DNA of 64,000 bases from Psychrobacter maritimus (GCF_904846345.1 NZ_CAJHAJ010000001.1:310001-374000); one strand, 5' to 3'. Positions 21,624 through 30,682 are shown, numbered from the stretch's first letter. Numbers and translations: made by a program. Notes: generated by a model from the letters alone, not told the origin.

Positions 21624-22052
21624 ATGAGTCAGTTAATCACACGCAATTCTATCTTTGACAACTTCTTTGATGATATGGCACCTAGCTTTTTGATGCGTCC
21701 CCTACATGGTGATGCACTACCTAGCGTCAACCAAATCAAGATTGATGTCAACGAAAAAGACAATAAGTTTTACGTCAATGCTGAGATTCCTGGCGTCGCT
21801 AAAGAAGACATTGATTTATCCATTACTGGAGATATTGTCTCTATTAGCGCAGAAATCGAACAAAAAGACGAGCAAAAAGAAGGCAATAAGATACTACGCA
21901 GTGAGCGTTACTTTGGCTCAGTCTCACGTAGCTTCCAGTTGCCAGATAAGGTAAAAGTCGATGAGGCAGAAGCGTCATATGAAAATGGCGTATTGCAGTT
22001 GGTACTGCCAAAAGAGACCGGCTCAGATCGTAAGAAGCTTGAAATTAAATAA
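21624..22052 (+). CDS. Small heat-shock protein Hsp20/IbpA family
   Basis: A 142-residue cytoplasmic ATP-independent holdase. The alpha-crystallin domain runs from about residue 37 to 130 (IKIDVNEKDNKFYVNAEIPG, ...RSERYFGSVSRSFQLP, ENGVLQLVLPK), flanked by a short N-terminal region (NSIFDNFFDDM) and a C-terminal tail ending KKLEIK, which resembles the I-x-I oligomerisation motif. GAGGAGA lies seven bases before the ATG. A sigma-32-like promoter and a strong terminator define a single-gene heat-shock unit. Confidence 0.95.
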   Translation: MSQLITRNSIFDNFFDDMAPSFLMRPLHGDALPSVNQIKIDVNEKDNKFYVNAEIPGVAKEDIDLSITGDIVSISAEIEQKDEQKEGNKILRSERYFGSVSRSFQLPDKVKVDEAEASYENGVLQLVLPKETGSDRKKLEIK

Positions 22053-22100
22053 TAACTAACAAGTTTCGATAATAAGCTAAATAAATTGCTTAAATAGCTA

Positions 22101-22133
22101 AGGGCACATGAGTTTATCATGTGCCCTTTTTTT
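22101..22133 (+). terminator. Rho-independent terminator of hsp20
   Basis: A perfect 11-bp stem, AGGGCACATGA/TCATGTGCCCT, with a 5-nt loop and seven T. Confidence 0.92.
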
Positions 22134-22154
22134 GCTTACCCTATCATATTTGGC

Positions 22155-22454
22155 TTAAGCGTATTTAATAGGCTCAATATCATCCAAGAACTGAAGATTA
22201 TCAGTCTCAACCAAACGCAGCTCATAAGTAGATTGCAGATTTAGCCAAAACTGAGCGCTACCACCAAAATACTTGGCTAAACGCAGGGCAGTATCTGCTG
22301 TAATGCTACGCTTCTCACGTATGATTTAATTGATACGTGCAGGTGTGACAGCAAGCTTTATCGCCAATGCATTGGCGCTCATATCGAGCGGTTAAAGAAA
22401 GTCTTCTCGTAGTACTTCACCCGGATGAATAAGACACATACCGTTCTTATTCAT
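22155..22454 (-). pseudogene. higA: higA-type antitoxin, inactivated by two in-frame stop codons
   Basis: Read from the ATG at 22454, the frame encodes a HigA/VapI-like helix-turn-helix antitoxin: IHPGEVLREDFL, then MSANALAIKLAVTPARIN, then IIREKRSITADTALRLAKYF and QFWLNLQSTYEL. It stays in one frame for 99 codons but contains TAA at codon 21 (22392-22394) and at codon 43 (22326-22328). At both places the family normally has Glu (FL-E-PL and RIN-E-I), so each is explained by one GAA-to-TAA change. No full-length antitoxin can be made. The partner toxin gene upstream is also damaged. Confidence 0.85.
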
Positions 22455-22496
22455 AGTGTGCTCTCTTCGATATTTTTAATAACATTTTTCATAGAA

Positions 22497-22709
22497 TCAA
22501 TGATAATCCACGATTTCTACGTTAGTAGCGCCTTGTTCTATCCAAGTAAAGCACAATCGCCATTGCCCATTGATACGAATACTGTGCTGACCTTCTCTGT
22601 CACCACGCAAAGCTTCTAGTCGGTTGCCGGATGGAGCTGTTAAGTCTTCAAGCATAGTTGCACTATCTAGCAGTAGTAATTTACGCTCTGCAACGTTTTT
22701 AATGGCAGA
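22497..22709 (-). pseudogene. higB: higB-type toxin remnant, 5' truncated
   Basis: The frame encodes the C-terminal three quarters of a RelE/HigB mRNA interferase: NVAERKLLLLDSATMLEDL, APSGNRLEALRGDR, QHSIRINGQWRLCF and a final VDYH. The usual first ~25 residues are missing. The open frame continues upstream only through a terminator hairpin (22712-22753) belonging to the neighbouring gene and would have to start at a TTG at 22766. The homology break at about 22709 suggests a deletion or insertion junction. It lies 42 bp upstream of the broken higA on the same strand, the usual toxin-antitoxin order of higBA. Confidence 0.75.
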
Positions 22710-22711
22710 CC

Positions 22712-22753
22712 AAAAAAAAGACCTTGCTGCATTATGCCACAAGATCTTTTTTT
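22712..22753 (-). terminator. Terminator of the ACP-like gene (inverted relative of 23471-23520)
   Basis: On the minus strand AAAAAAAGATCTTG and CAAGGTCTTTTTTTT form the stem around a ~14-nt loop, 30 bp after the ACP-like stop. Stem and flank (TTGATAAACAAAAAAAGA) resemble the terminator at 23471-23520 in opposite orientation. Confidence 0.8.
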
Positions 22754-22784
22754 GTTTATCAATCAATTCTCAACTTGCTACAAA

Positions 22785-23216
22785 CTAGCCTTTAAGCTTT
22801 TTGATAGATTTAACATTACAGCCTTTATAGATGATTTCACTGCTGGCATCTTGGATATTAGCCGATGATTTATGATAATTATTTAAACGCAGTGCGCCAG
22901 TCATAATACTAAAGTTTTCTTCATCACCAAACACGGTATCAACCGTATCAGAACGACCTAAGTTAATGGGTAAAAATCTTTTTTTGCCATTCAGATTGGC
23001 TTCTGCAAAAGTCGGTAGGTTTTGCTTATTAAAACCATAAGTGACACTAACTTTCTTGTTGTTTTGGCAAGTATAGTTGACCTGTCTGTGTTTAACAGCG
23101 CTATCATAGCTCTCGCTTGGCTCCATCACTTGGTCCGAGTAAGCCATGGCAGAACCAGAACCCAACATTGCCATCAAAATACCAGCTGATGATAAAGCGG
23201 CAGTTAATTTTTTCAT
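22785..23216 (-). CDS. ACP-like surface protein / c-type lysozyme inhibitor fold
   Basis: 143 residues with a signal peptide (MKKLTAALSSAGILMAMLGS... cleaved near SAMA-YSD) and no lipobox. The mature part, VNYTCQNNKKVSVTYGFNKQ followed by NLPTFAEANLNGK, FLPINLGRSDTVDTVFGDE, and IIYKGC, closely follows the plan of the Neisseria adhesin complex protein (ACP), an MliC-fold lysozyme inhibitor and adhesin. Two mature cysteines (YTC and KGC) would form the family disulfide. It is predicted to be periplasmic or surface-exposed. It is flanked by two related terminators in inverted orientation. The assignment rests on remembered ACP sequence features. Confidence 0.75.
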   Translation of the reverse strand: MKKLTAALSSAGILMAMLGSGSAMAYSDQVMEPSESYDSAVKHRQVNYTCQNNKKVSVTYGFNKQNLPTFAEANLNGKKRFLPINLGRSDTVDTVFGDEENFSIMTGALRLNNYHKSSANIQDASSEIIYKGCNVKSIKKLKG

Positions 23217-23638
23217 AAAATCACCTCAATGATATAATTAGAATGGTCATAGATAAGAAAAATTATGGACGTTAGCGGCGAACTATTTTTAGTTGGTCTG
23301 ATTGTTCGCTCTTATTGTCTTTGTCGTGATTTAGAACTGTTATTCACGAGTTCTTATCTATGCGCTCATTATAAGCAAAATTTTTGTTGATGCTGTTATA
23401 ACTATTGGTTTACTTGTTGTCTGAGCGTAAGACATTGTTTCTCTCAATGCATGTGCTTCAATTGATAGACAAAAAAAAGACCCTGCACATTCCTCTATAA
23501 AGGATGGCAAGGTCTTTTTTACAACTTACTTCTCAGTGGAACAAATATGACACTGCTACAAGGAAGACGGGCGCAAATGGTACCTGTCGTACATTAAGCG
23601 AGTCTGACACCGTAGCAGGTCGTTATTTATTTTACGAA
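23217..23638. other. Spacer between the ACP-like gene and fumC
   Basis: 422 bp. The left part is the ACP-like gene's promoter region; the terminator at 23471-23520 ends fumC. No gene is supported. Confidence 0.5.
23471..23520 (-). terminator. Terminator of fumC (probably bidirectional)
   Basis: AAAAAAAAGACC...GGTCTTTTTT: a short GC-poor stem flanked by A and T runs, about 120 bp after the fumC stop. It shares flank and stem sequence with the inverted terminator at 22712-22753. Confidence 0.7.
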
Positions 23639-25042
23639 TTAAGAAGGATGCACCATATCAGCAGGTGTTACCCACTCATCAAACTGCGCTTCAGTTAACA
23701 GTTCTAACTCAACGGCAACCTGTTTCAAAGTTTTATTTTCTTTATAAGCAGTCTTAGCGATTTTCGCCGCATTTTCATAACCGACATGACGATTCAATGC
23801 GGTAACTAGCATTAACGAGTTATGCAAAAAGTCATCGATTTTGTCTTTGACTGGCTCGATACCAACGGCACAGTTTTCATTAAAGCTGTTGCACGCATCA
23901 CCCAATAGCTTGATAGATTGCAATAAGTTAAAGGCAATCACTGGCTTATAAACGTTAAGCTCAAAGTTACCTGACGCGCCAGCCATGCTGATAGTGACGT
24001 CATTACCCATCACTTGAGCGACAACCATGGTCATTGCTTCTGATTGGGTTGGGTTTACTTTACCCGGCATGATAGATGAGCCTGGCTCGTTCTCTGGAAT
24101 TGTCAACTCGCCCAAACCACAACGAGGACCTGATGCTAACCAACGTACATCGTTAGCGATTTTATTTAAGCTACCTGCTAGCGTTTTTAGTGCGCCAGAA
24201 GCAAATACTTCAGCATCACGAGCCGCTAGTGCTTCAAATTTATTTGGTGAGGTGACAAATGGCAGACCAGTCAAGGTTGATAACTGCTCAGCTGCTTTTA
24301 CCGCATAATCAGGGTGAGCGTTTAAACCTGTACCAACCGCAGTGCCGCCTAGTGGCAATTCATATAGACCTTGTAGCGCGTTATCAATACGAGTCAATGA
24401 ATGGTCAAGTTGGCTCACATAACCGCTGAATTCTTGACCTAGGGTCAAAGGTGTGGCGTCTTGCAGATGCGTACGACCGATTTTAACGATGCTATCAAAT
24501 TCTTTGGCTTTTGCGTCTAGTGTATCGCGCAATGCTTTTACCGCTGGAATTAATAAGCCATTGATTTCACGAGCAGCGGCAACACGAATCGCCGTTGGGA
24601 AGCTGTCGTTGGTAGATTGTGCATGGTTGACATGGTCATTTGGGTGAATTGGCGTGTAGCTGCCGCGCTCATTACCAGCAATCTCATTAGCACGGTTGGC
24701 CAATACTTCGTTCATGTTCATGTTTGACTGCGTACCAGAACCAGTCTGCCATACAACCAATGGGAACTGATCCGTTAGACCACCGTTGATGACTTCGTCA
24801 GCAGCTTGGACGATTAAGTCGCGCTTATCGCCTTCGATACGCTCAAGGCTAGCATTGGTAATCGCAGCGGCTTTTTTTACTAATGCCATAGCTTCAATCA
24901 TCGGACGTGGCAAAGTCTCGCCACCGATTTTAAAGTTCTCACGGCTACGCTGTGTTTGCGCGCCCCAATAAGCGTCAGCTGGGACTTCCACGTTGCCCAT
25001 GGTATCTTTTTCGGTACGAGTTGCCTGATTCTGTGTCGACAT
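23639..25042 (-). CDS. fumC: Class II fumarate hydratase FumC
   Basis: Interconverts fumarate and malate in the TCA cycle without an iron-sulfur cluster. The 467 residues match the class II length. Blocks visible: [72 protein letters not shown], and the signature [11 protein letters not shown] with the flexible-loop serine, which also occurs in aspartase and argininosuccinate lyase. Fumarase rather than aspartase is indicated by the HPNDHVN...QSTND context. AGAGGG precedes the ATG. It is a single gene, divergent from fthC. Confidence 0.97.
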   Translation of the reverse strand: MSTQNQATRTEKDTMGNVEVPADAYWGAQTQRSRENFKIGGETLPRPMIEAMALVKKAAAITNASLERIEGDKRDLIVQAADEVINGGLTDQFPLVVWQTGSGTQSNMNMNEVLANRANEIAGNERGSYTPIHPNDHVNHAQSTNDSFPTAIRVAAAREINGLLIPAVKALRDTLDAKAKEFDSIVKIGRTHLQDATPLTLGQEFSGYVSQLDHSLTRIDNALQGLYELPLGGTAVGTGLNAHPDYAVKAAEQLSTLTGLPFVTSPNKFEALAARDAEVFASGALKTLAGSLNKIANDVRWLASGPRCGLGELTIPENEPGSSIMPGKVNPTQSEAMTMVVAQVMGNDVTISMAGASGNFELNVYKPVIAFNLLQSIKLLGDACNSFNENCAVGIEPVKDKIDDFLHNSLMLVTALNRHVGYENAAKIAKTAYKENKTLKQVAVELELLTEAQFDEWVTPADMVHPS

Positions 25043-25183
25043 AACTACCCTCTTTGATGGTTTGTTGTATAGCTGCTTTGAAAAAAGTGCAACACACGCT
25101 GCACATAAAGGAAAATACGATGTAAAGTGGCGTTATGATAGCATGACTTATCACAAATTTCTCCAAGTCCGTGAGGCTAACTG

Positions 25184-25906
25184 ATGTCTAAAAACACCAG
25201 CCAACAACATTCTGCTACTGCATTATCTGATTCTTTATCTCAGTTCGCGACTGATGACTCTCGCTCTAAAAAGGAGGTTAAAGTCGCTGATAGCTTGGCT
25301 AATCCACCCAGACGACAATTTACGCGCCAGCGTCGGCAATTAACGGCTGGCGAACGTAGACATTACGCGCGCATGGCAAGCTTGCATTTAATCAAGTTGG
25401 AACAGCGCTTACCTCCGCGTGCGCGTATCGGCTTATATTACGATGGCTTTGGTGAGCTACCCACTCAGCCACTGTTGGATTGGTGTCGACGCTTAGGCTA
25501 TTTACCTTATCTGCCTGTGGTTGGTTCGTTCGGTCGTACTAGAAATGGTAATGATGATAAACGTCTGCGCTTTGTACCTATTTATCAGTCGAAACTGCTG
25601 AATATACCGACGCGCATTCATAGCTTAGGGATGAAACAAAACCATCATCGCCGATTGCTTTGGGCACAAGAATTAGATGTGATTATCTGTCCGCTCGTGG
25701 CGGTTGATAAAGATGGTAATCGTATGGGCATGGGTGGTGGCTTTTATGACACGACACTTGGTAAAAGCCATCAAGCAGGGTTAAAAAAGCCGTTAAAAAT
25801 CGGCTGGTGTTACGACTTTCAAGTGGTTGAAGAGTTAACGCGTCAACCATGGGATGTACCATTAGATGGCATAATTACGCCAAGTGGCTTGAGGTGGTTT
25901 CGATGA
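25184..25906 (+). CDS. fthC: 5-formyltetrahydrofolate cyclo-ligase
   Basis: Converts 5-formyl-THF to 5,10-methenyl-THF using ATP. 240 residues; the conserved part starts at ~residue 45 with FTRQRRQLTAGERRHYA, then IGLYYDGFGELPT, YLPVVG, and the nucleotide/metal motif GMGGGFYDTTL near residue 189, with GWCYDFQ downstream. The first ~45 residues (SATALSDSLSQFATDD...) are a low-complexity tail not found in shorter homologues. The stop codon overlaps the next start as ATGA, so translation is coupled. Divergent from fumC. Confidence 0.92.
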   Translation: MSKNTSQQHSATALSDSLSQFATDDSRSKKEVKVADSLANPPRRQFTRQRRQLTAGERRHYARMASLHLIKLEQRLPPRARIGLYYDGFGELPTQPLLDWCRRLGYLPYLPVVGSFGRTRNGNDDKRLRFVPIYQSKLLNIPTRIHSLGMKQNHHRRLLWAQELDVIICPLVAVDKDGNRMGMGGGFYDTTLGKSHQAGLKKPLKIGWCYDFQVVEELTRQPWDVPLDGIITPSGLRWFR

Positions 25907-26160
25907 AAAATGACAAACAAGCGATGGATTCTAACTCTAGCGCTGATAATGTTGAGGAATATTTGCAAACATTAGGAAATGACGATGCTAGGGAGATGCT
26001 CTACTACAGTCAAGAACAAGCCTTTAGCTCTGATGAGCTATCGAGCGTAATCAATGAAGCGCGTTTAAATGAGTTGCTTGCGCAGAGTGATGCTTTTTTG
26101 GCTGGATTAAGTGGTGAAATTGGAGATTTTGATGAGGATAATACTGATAGTGGCGAATGA
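25903..26160 (+). CDS. Small acidic protein coupled to fthC
   Basis: 85 residues starting MKNDKQAMDS, using the ATG that overlaps the fthC stop (ATGA); a longer frame starting inside fthC is less likely. It is acidic, without membrane segments, with a probable helical middle (NVEEYLQTLGNDDAREMLYY and SVINEARLNELLAQSDAFLA). No family was recognised. Coupling to the folate enzyme suggests co-production, not necessarily a shared function. Confidence 0.65.
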   Translation: MKNDKQAMDSNSSADNVEEYLQTLGNDDAREMLYYSQEQAFSSDELSSVINEARLNELLAQSDAFLAGLSGEIGDFDEDNTDSGE

Positions 26161-26234
26161 ATAATATCGAGCAATTTGTAGGGTGTGCCCTACGCAACTG
26201 AGAAAAAATATAAATTAAATTCTTATAAAAAATC

Positions 26235-26272
26235 AAAAAAGGCGAATGATTATAAAATCACTCGCCTTTTTT
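26235..26272. terminator. Bidirectional terminator between fthC operon and antiporter gene
   Basis: AAAAAAGGCGAATGATT pairs with AATCACTCGCCTTTTTT (one mismatch) between converging genes. Confidence 0.88.
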
Positions 26273-26301
26273 ATATCTATTGTCAAAGTCTAGATTATTG
26301 A

Positions 26302-27663
26302 TTAAAGCACCATCGCCGCAATCCAACCAAACACCAATAACGGAATATTGTAATGGATAAAGGTCGGCACCACACTGTCTTTGATATGGTCATGCTGACC
26401 GTCAACGTTTAGACCAGAGGTTGGTCCAAGCGTTGAATCTGACGCTGGCGAACCGGCATCACCAAGCGCGCCAGCTGTACCAATAATCGCAACGGTTGCT
26501 AAAGGTGAGAACCCTAAAGAGATACATAGTGGTACATAAATCGCCGCCAAAATAGGAATAGTCGAAAAAGACGAACCAATACCCATGGTCACAATCAAGC
26601 CAATGAGTAGCATAATAAATGCAGCCATCGCTTTATTACCCGCAAACAATGACGCCGCGCCATCAACCAACGGCTGAATCTGTTCGGTCGCTTTCATCAC
26701 TTCGGCAAAACCTTGGGCGGTAATCATAATAAAGCCAATCATCGCCATCAGCTTGATACCGTCATTAAAAACGGTATCGGCATCACGCCATTTGACCACA
26801 CCCGTTGCCATAAAGACGCCAAAACCAAACATTGAGCCTAGCAATAATGAATCAGTATAGAGCTGTACGACAAAAGCGGTGACGATAGCAATGAGCGCAA
26901 CAATCGTTTTCATTTTACTTTGCGTTTGTGCGCCGGCTGCTGTTTTGCTTAAAGCATCTTTTTCTACTACCGCATCGCGAGCTTGTTTATCGATGGCCAA
27001 CTGCTGATACTGGCGCGGCTTACGATAGCTGATAAATACCGCCACTAGCAAACCAACGAGCATGCCAAGTGCCGGAATCGCCATAGCTTTGGTGACCGAA
27101 ATATTCGATACATCAATACCGGCCTCACCGACATTTTTTAGCATAATTTGATTGAGGTAAATATCGCCAAAGCCATAAGGGATAAACATATAAGTGGTCA
27201 CAAGACCAAAAGTAATCAGACAGGCAATCAGGCGTCTATCAATGTGCATGCGATTAAAGGCGAGCAATAAAGGCGGTACAAGCAGTGGAATAAAGGCGAT
27301 ATGAATCGGGATTAAGTTTTGGCTAAAGCAGCTCATGGTAACCAGACCGGCAAACAGCATGTATTTAATCATGCCACTGGTACCACCGGCATCAATGCGC
27401 TTAATGACCGCCCCTGCCAAAGATTGCGGCAAGCCCGAATGCGCAATCGCTACTGCAAAAGCACCCAATAAGGCATAAGACAGCGCGATTTGCGCGCCAT
27501 TACGGATACCTTCTTGAAAGGCATTTAAGGTATCGGTCATGCCAAGACCAGCAATCAGCCCACCTGCCAGCGCCCCGATTAATAAACTGAGTACCACGTG
27601 TACCCGCGCTAAAGACAGCCCTAGCATGATGACTACCGCTAGTAGCACCGCATTGATGGTCAT
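26302..27663 (-). CDS. YuiF/NhaC-like Na+/H+ antiporter family permease
   Basis: A 453-residue inner-membrane protein with roughly eleven to twelve hydrophobic helices and a cytoplasmic loop near residues 210-245 (KPRQYQQLAIDKQARDAVVE). The C-terminal GDAGSPASDSTLGPTSGLN followed by DGQHDHIKDS is a strong signature of the putative Na+/H+ antiporter family that includes B. subtilis YuiF. Members have been proposed to move Na+ or to import amino acids such as histidine, so the substrate is open. It is a single-gene unit divergent from lon. Confidence 0.8.
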   Translation of the reverse strand: MTINAVLLAVVIMLGLSLARVHVVLSLLIGALAGGLIAGLGMTDTLNAFQEGIRNGAQIALSYALLGAFAVAIAHSGLPQSLAGAVIKRIDAGGTSGMIKYMLFAGLVTMSCFSQNLIPIHIAFIPLLVPPLLLAFNRMHIDRRLIACLITFGLVTTYMFIPYGFGDIYLNQIMLKNVGEAGIDVSNISVTKAMAIPALGMLVGLLVAVFISYRKPRQYQQLAIDKQARDAVVEKDALSKTAAGAQTQSKMKTIVALIAIVTAFVVQLYTDSLLLGSMFGFGVFMATGVVKWRDADTVFNDGIKLMAMIGFIMITAQGFAEVMKATEQIQPLVDGAASLFAGNKAMAAFIMLLIGLIVTMGIGSSFSTIPILAAIYVPLCISLGFSPLATVAIIGTAGALGDAGSPASDSTLGPTSGLNVDGQHDHIKDSVVPTFIHYNIPLLVFGWIAAMVL

Positions 27664-27994
27664 ATTCTCGCCCCTTACCCTATGTTTTGTGGCCCGCTAT
27701 TGACACGCTATTGTCACATTGCCGACCTATTTATTTCGCCCTAGCGTTTTAACTCACACGTTAATCCATATAGTTGCTATTTGAACGGAGCGGTTAAGAC
27801 GCGCGTCATTTTACCTGATTTTAGCCATAAAGCCCACGCGCAAAACCTAGCAGACATCAGCGACAATGCAAATAAAGGCGCAATATTCTCCTTGCGGTTG
27901 GTCATATAGCCTTGCAATTTCATTTAGCAGCACCATTTATCTAAACATGAACCACTAACTTGACTTTACAAGTCTGGTGAACGAGGAAGAATAT
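27664..27994. other. Divergent spacer between antiporter gene and lon
   Basis: 331 bp. It holds the sigma-32-like lon promoter (27911-27939) and the lon ribosome site. Nothing else was recognised. Confidence 0.55.
27911..27939 (+). promoter_or_regulatory. Candidate sigma-32 heat-shock promoter of lon
   Basis: CTTGCAA (6 of 7 to CTTGAAA), exactly 13 bp, then CACCATTTA (8 of 9 to CCCCATnTA). It lies about 56 bp before the lon start codon. lon is a classical sigma-32 gene. Confidence 0.75.
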
Positions 27995-30613
27995 ATGAGT
28001 GAACATAAAATTGCCCAAGACAATATCGACATCGATGTCGACGTTTCATCTAACGTTTCTGATGATAATGCGCTAAATACTTCATCTGGCGATATGTTAG
28101 AAAACGAGTCGGCGTCTGAAACGGTTAAAAAAGAAACTGTCGAAGACAATGAGAGTAAAGACAGCGATTCTGAAGACATTAAAGCTAAAGACGCTGAAGA
28201 AAACTATCTACCGCTACTAGCATTACGCGATGTGGTTGTTTATCCGCATATGCAGATTGCCTTGTTTGTCGGTCGCGCGCCCTCGGTAAAAGCCGTGGAA
28301 TTGGCACAAGCCGAATATGGTAATAAAGTATTGGTCGTGGCACAAAAAGACTCGCTGACCGAAGATATTGATCAAGACAACTTGTATCAGTACGGAACTG
28401 TGTGCCGCATCGTCAGCACCATGCCGCATGATAGCGATGAAAATTGCATCAAAGTATTGATTGAAGGTCAATACCGCGCGCGCGTCAATAACATTGAAAA
28501 TCATGACGAGCTATTGATGGCAAGCTTTGACCGTGCTGACCTCGATGTCAGTATGGATGAGAGCCAGCAAAAAAACACCATCCAAGCCTTAACGACGTTG
28601 TTTGAAGGCTATGCCGACGCCCGTCTACGTAATGCTCGTGAGCTAACTCGTGTGGCAAAACGCATCGATGATTTACTTGAATTGGTTTATTTCATCTCAA
28701 CCCGCGTGTCGATGGATTTGGATATTAAGCAGTCGTTTTTAGAAGAAGACGATATCAAAACCCACATCAATACCTTGACCGAGTATTTGGTTAAGCAAAG
28801 TGCTGAACAAAATATCGAGCAAGATATCCAAGATGCGGTTCGTCAGCAGATGGAAGACAACCAGCGTGAGTACTTCTTAAACGAGAAAATGAAAGCCATC
28901 AAGAACGAGCTGTCAGATATGAATGATGGTGCTTTCGATGGTGAAGACGACGTGGCTGAGCTTGAACAGCGCCTAGAAGATGCTGACTTGCCAGAAGATG
29001 TGCGCAAAAAAGCAGAGCAAGAGCTGAAGAAACTCAAAATGATGCCACCTGCATCGAGTGAATCGTCAGTGGTGCGCAACTATATTGAGTGGATTTTGGA
29101 TACGCCGTGGAATGCGACAACCAAAGTTTCGATTAATTTAGAAAAAGCTAAAACGGTATTAGACGAAGATCATTATGGCTTGCAAGATGTCAAAGACCGT
29201 ATCTTAGAATACCTCGCCGTACAGTCGCGGGTGAAAAAACTGCGCGGGCCGATTCTTTGTTTAGTTGGTCCTCCGGGTGTTGGTAAAACCTCATTAGGTG
29301 AGTCGATTGCGCGCGCTACTGGTCGTAAGTTTGTGCGTATGGCGCTTGGCGGCGTCCGTGATGAAGCGGAAATCCGTGGTCATCGCCGTACCTATATCGG
29401 TGCGATGCCGGGTAAAATTGTGCAGTCATTGGCAAAAGTCGAAGTCAAAAACCCGCTATTTTTATTAGATGAAATCGATAAAATGGCGCAAGACTTCCGC
29501 GGTGATCCAGCGTCAGCCTTGCTTGAAGTGCTCGATCCATCACAGAACGATACCTTTAACGACCATTATTTAGATATGGACTTAGATTTATCGCAAGTGA
29601 TGTTTATCTGTACCGCCAACAGCATGGATATCCCGCCTGCCCTGCTTGACCGTATGGAAGTCATTCGTCTACCGGGTTATACCGAAGAAGAAAAGGTCAA
29701 TATTGCGCAGAAATATCTTGTGCCAAAAGCAATTAAAAATAATGGCCTTAAAGAAGGTGAAATTGAGATTGTAGAAGCGGCATTGCATAGCATCGTGCGT
29801 AGCTATACCCGTGAAGCCGGTGTGCGTAACCTTGAGCGTGAAGTCAATAAAATCTGCCGCAAAGTGGTTCGCGGTTCGGTTGAAACCCATGGCGCACGCG
29901 CTCCTAAGAAAGCAGAACGTGAGCTGGTAGTAGTCGATGACAAAAACATCGATGACTATCTAGGCGTCCATCAGTACGACTACGGTCTAGCAGAAGAAGA
30001 GCCTGAGATTGGTCGTATTACGGGTCTTGCTTGGACACAAGTCGGTGGCGAGCTATTAACCATCGAAGCGGTGGCGATGAAAGGTAAAGGCGAGCTAAGC
30101 TTTACCGGTTCACTCGGCGATGTCATGAAAGAGTCGATTCGCGCTGCAATGAGTGTGGTGCGTGCTCGCGGTGACAGCTTAGGGATTGATTACGAGACCT
30201 TTAAAACCACTGACGTCCACGTGCATATGCCTGAAGGCGCGACCCCGAAAGACGGTCCATCTGCTGGTGGTGCGCTCACGACAGCGCTGGTCTCTGCCTT
30301 AACTGGCATTGCCATTCGTCCAGATATTGCGATGACAGGCGAGATTACCTTGCGCGGTAAAATCCTACGCATCGGTGGTCTAAAAGAGAAGCTACTTGCT
30401 GCGCATCGCGGTGGTATCAAGCATGTGTTGATTCCAGCGACCAACGAGCGTGACTTGGCTGATATCCCTGATAACGTTAAAGCTGGTCTGACTATTCAGC
30501 CAGTCGCGACGATTGACGAGATATTAAAAGTAGCGTTGGTGAGTATGCCAGTGCCACTAAAACCTGCCAAAGTAACGGTTGATAAAACCTCAAGCAAAGC
30601 GCTGCATAACTAA
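27995..30613 (+). CDS. lon: ATP-dependent protease Lon
   Basis: A cytoplasmic AAA+ serine protease that degrades damaged and regulatory proteins. From the ATG at 27995 (GAGGAA six bases upstream; the GTG at 27977 overlaps that site and is rejected) it has 872 residues. The Lon N-domain begins at about residue 75 with LPLLALRDVVVYPHMQIALF. Walker A GPPGVGKT is at 425-432, then FLLDEIDKM. The proteolytic Ser756 is in PKDGPSAGGALTTA, with the Lys in the following GLKEKLLAAHRGG region. The first ~70 residues are a very acidic Ser/Asp/Glu tail absent from E. coli Lon. A sigma-32-like promoter precedes it and a terminator follows. Confidence 0.98.
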   Translation: MSEHKIAQDNIDIDVDVSSNVSDDNALNTSSGDMLENESASETVKKETVEDNESKDSDSEDIKAKDAEENYLPLLALRDVVVYPHMQIALFVGRAPSVKAVELAQAEYGNKVLVVAQKDSLTEDIDQDNLYQYGTVCRIVSTMPHDSDENCIKVLIEGQYRARVNNIENHDELLMASFDRADLDVSMDESQQKNTIQALTTLFEGYADARLRNARELTRVAKRIDDLLELVYFISTRVSMDLDIKQSFLEEDDIKTHINTLTEYLVKQSAEQNIEQDIQDAVRQQMEDNQREYFLNEKMKAIKNELSDMNDGAFDGEDDVAELEQRLEDADLPEDVRKKAEQELKKLKMMPPASSESSVVRNYIEWILDTPWNATTKVSINLEKAKTVLDEDHYGLQDVKDRILEYLAVQSRVKKLRGPILCLVGPPGVGKTSLGESIARATGRKFVRMALGGVRDEAEIRGHRRTYIGAMPGKIVQSLAKVEVKNPLFLLDEIDKMAQDFRGDPASALLEVLDPSQNDTFNDHYLDMDLDLSQVMFICTANSMDIPPALLDRMEVIRLPGYTEEEKVNIAQKYLVPKAIKNNGLKEGEIEIVEAALHSIVRSYTREAGVRNLEREVNKICRKVVRGSVETHGARAPKKAERELVVVDDKNIDDYLGVHQYDYGLAEEEPEIGRITGLAWTQVGGELLTIEAVAMKGKGELSFTGSLGDVMKESIRAAMSVVRARGDSLGIDYETFKTTDVHVHMPEGATPKDGPSAGGALTTALVSALTGIAIRPDIAMTGEITLRGKILRIGGLKEKLLAAHRGGIKHVLIPATNERDLADIPDNVKAGLTIQPVATIDEILKVALVSMPVPLKPAKVTVDKTSSKALHN

Positions 30614-30648
30614 TCTGATTCGTTACTAATCCAGTCTTACAAATTAAA

Positions 30649-30682
30649 GAGCCGCTTATCGTCATGATGGGCGGCTTTTTTT
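30649..30682 (+). terminator. Rho-independent terminator of lon
   Basis: AGCCGC...GCGGCT stem with an internal imperfect hairpin, followed by seven T, about 36 bp after the lon stop. Confidence 0.85.

Noticed and set aside
22326..22394. Recoding of TAA as a sense codon in higA
   Set aside because: Many genes in the window end with TAA, so it is a normal stop; two nonsense mutations are simpler.
25043..25183. 6S RNA (ssrS) upstream of fthC, as in enterobacteria
   Set aside because: The gap to fumC is only 141 bp and no 6S-like long hairpin is visible.
26176..26194. GTAGGG-TGTG-CCCTAC hairpin after the fthC operon
   Set aside because: Short palindrome without a T run, close to a proper terminator at 26235; no second copy was noticed in the window.
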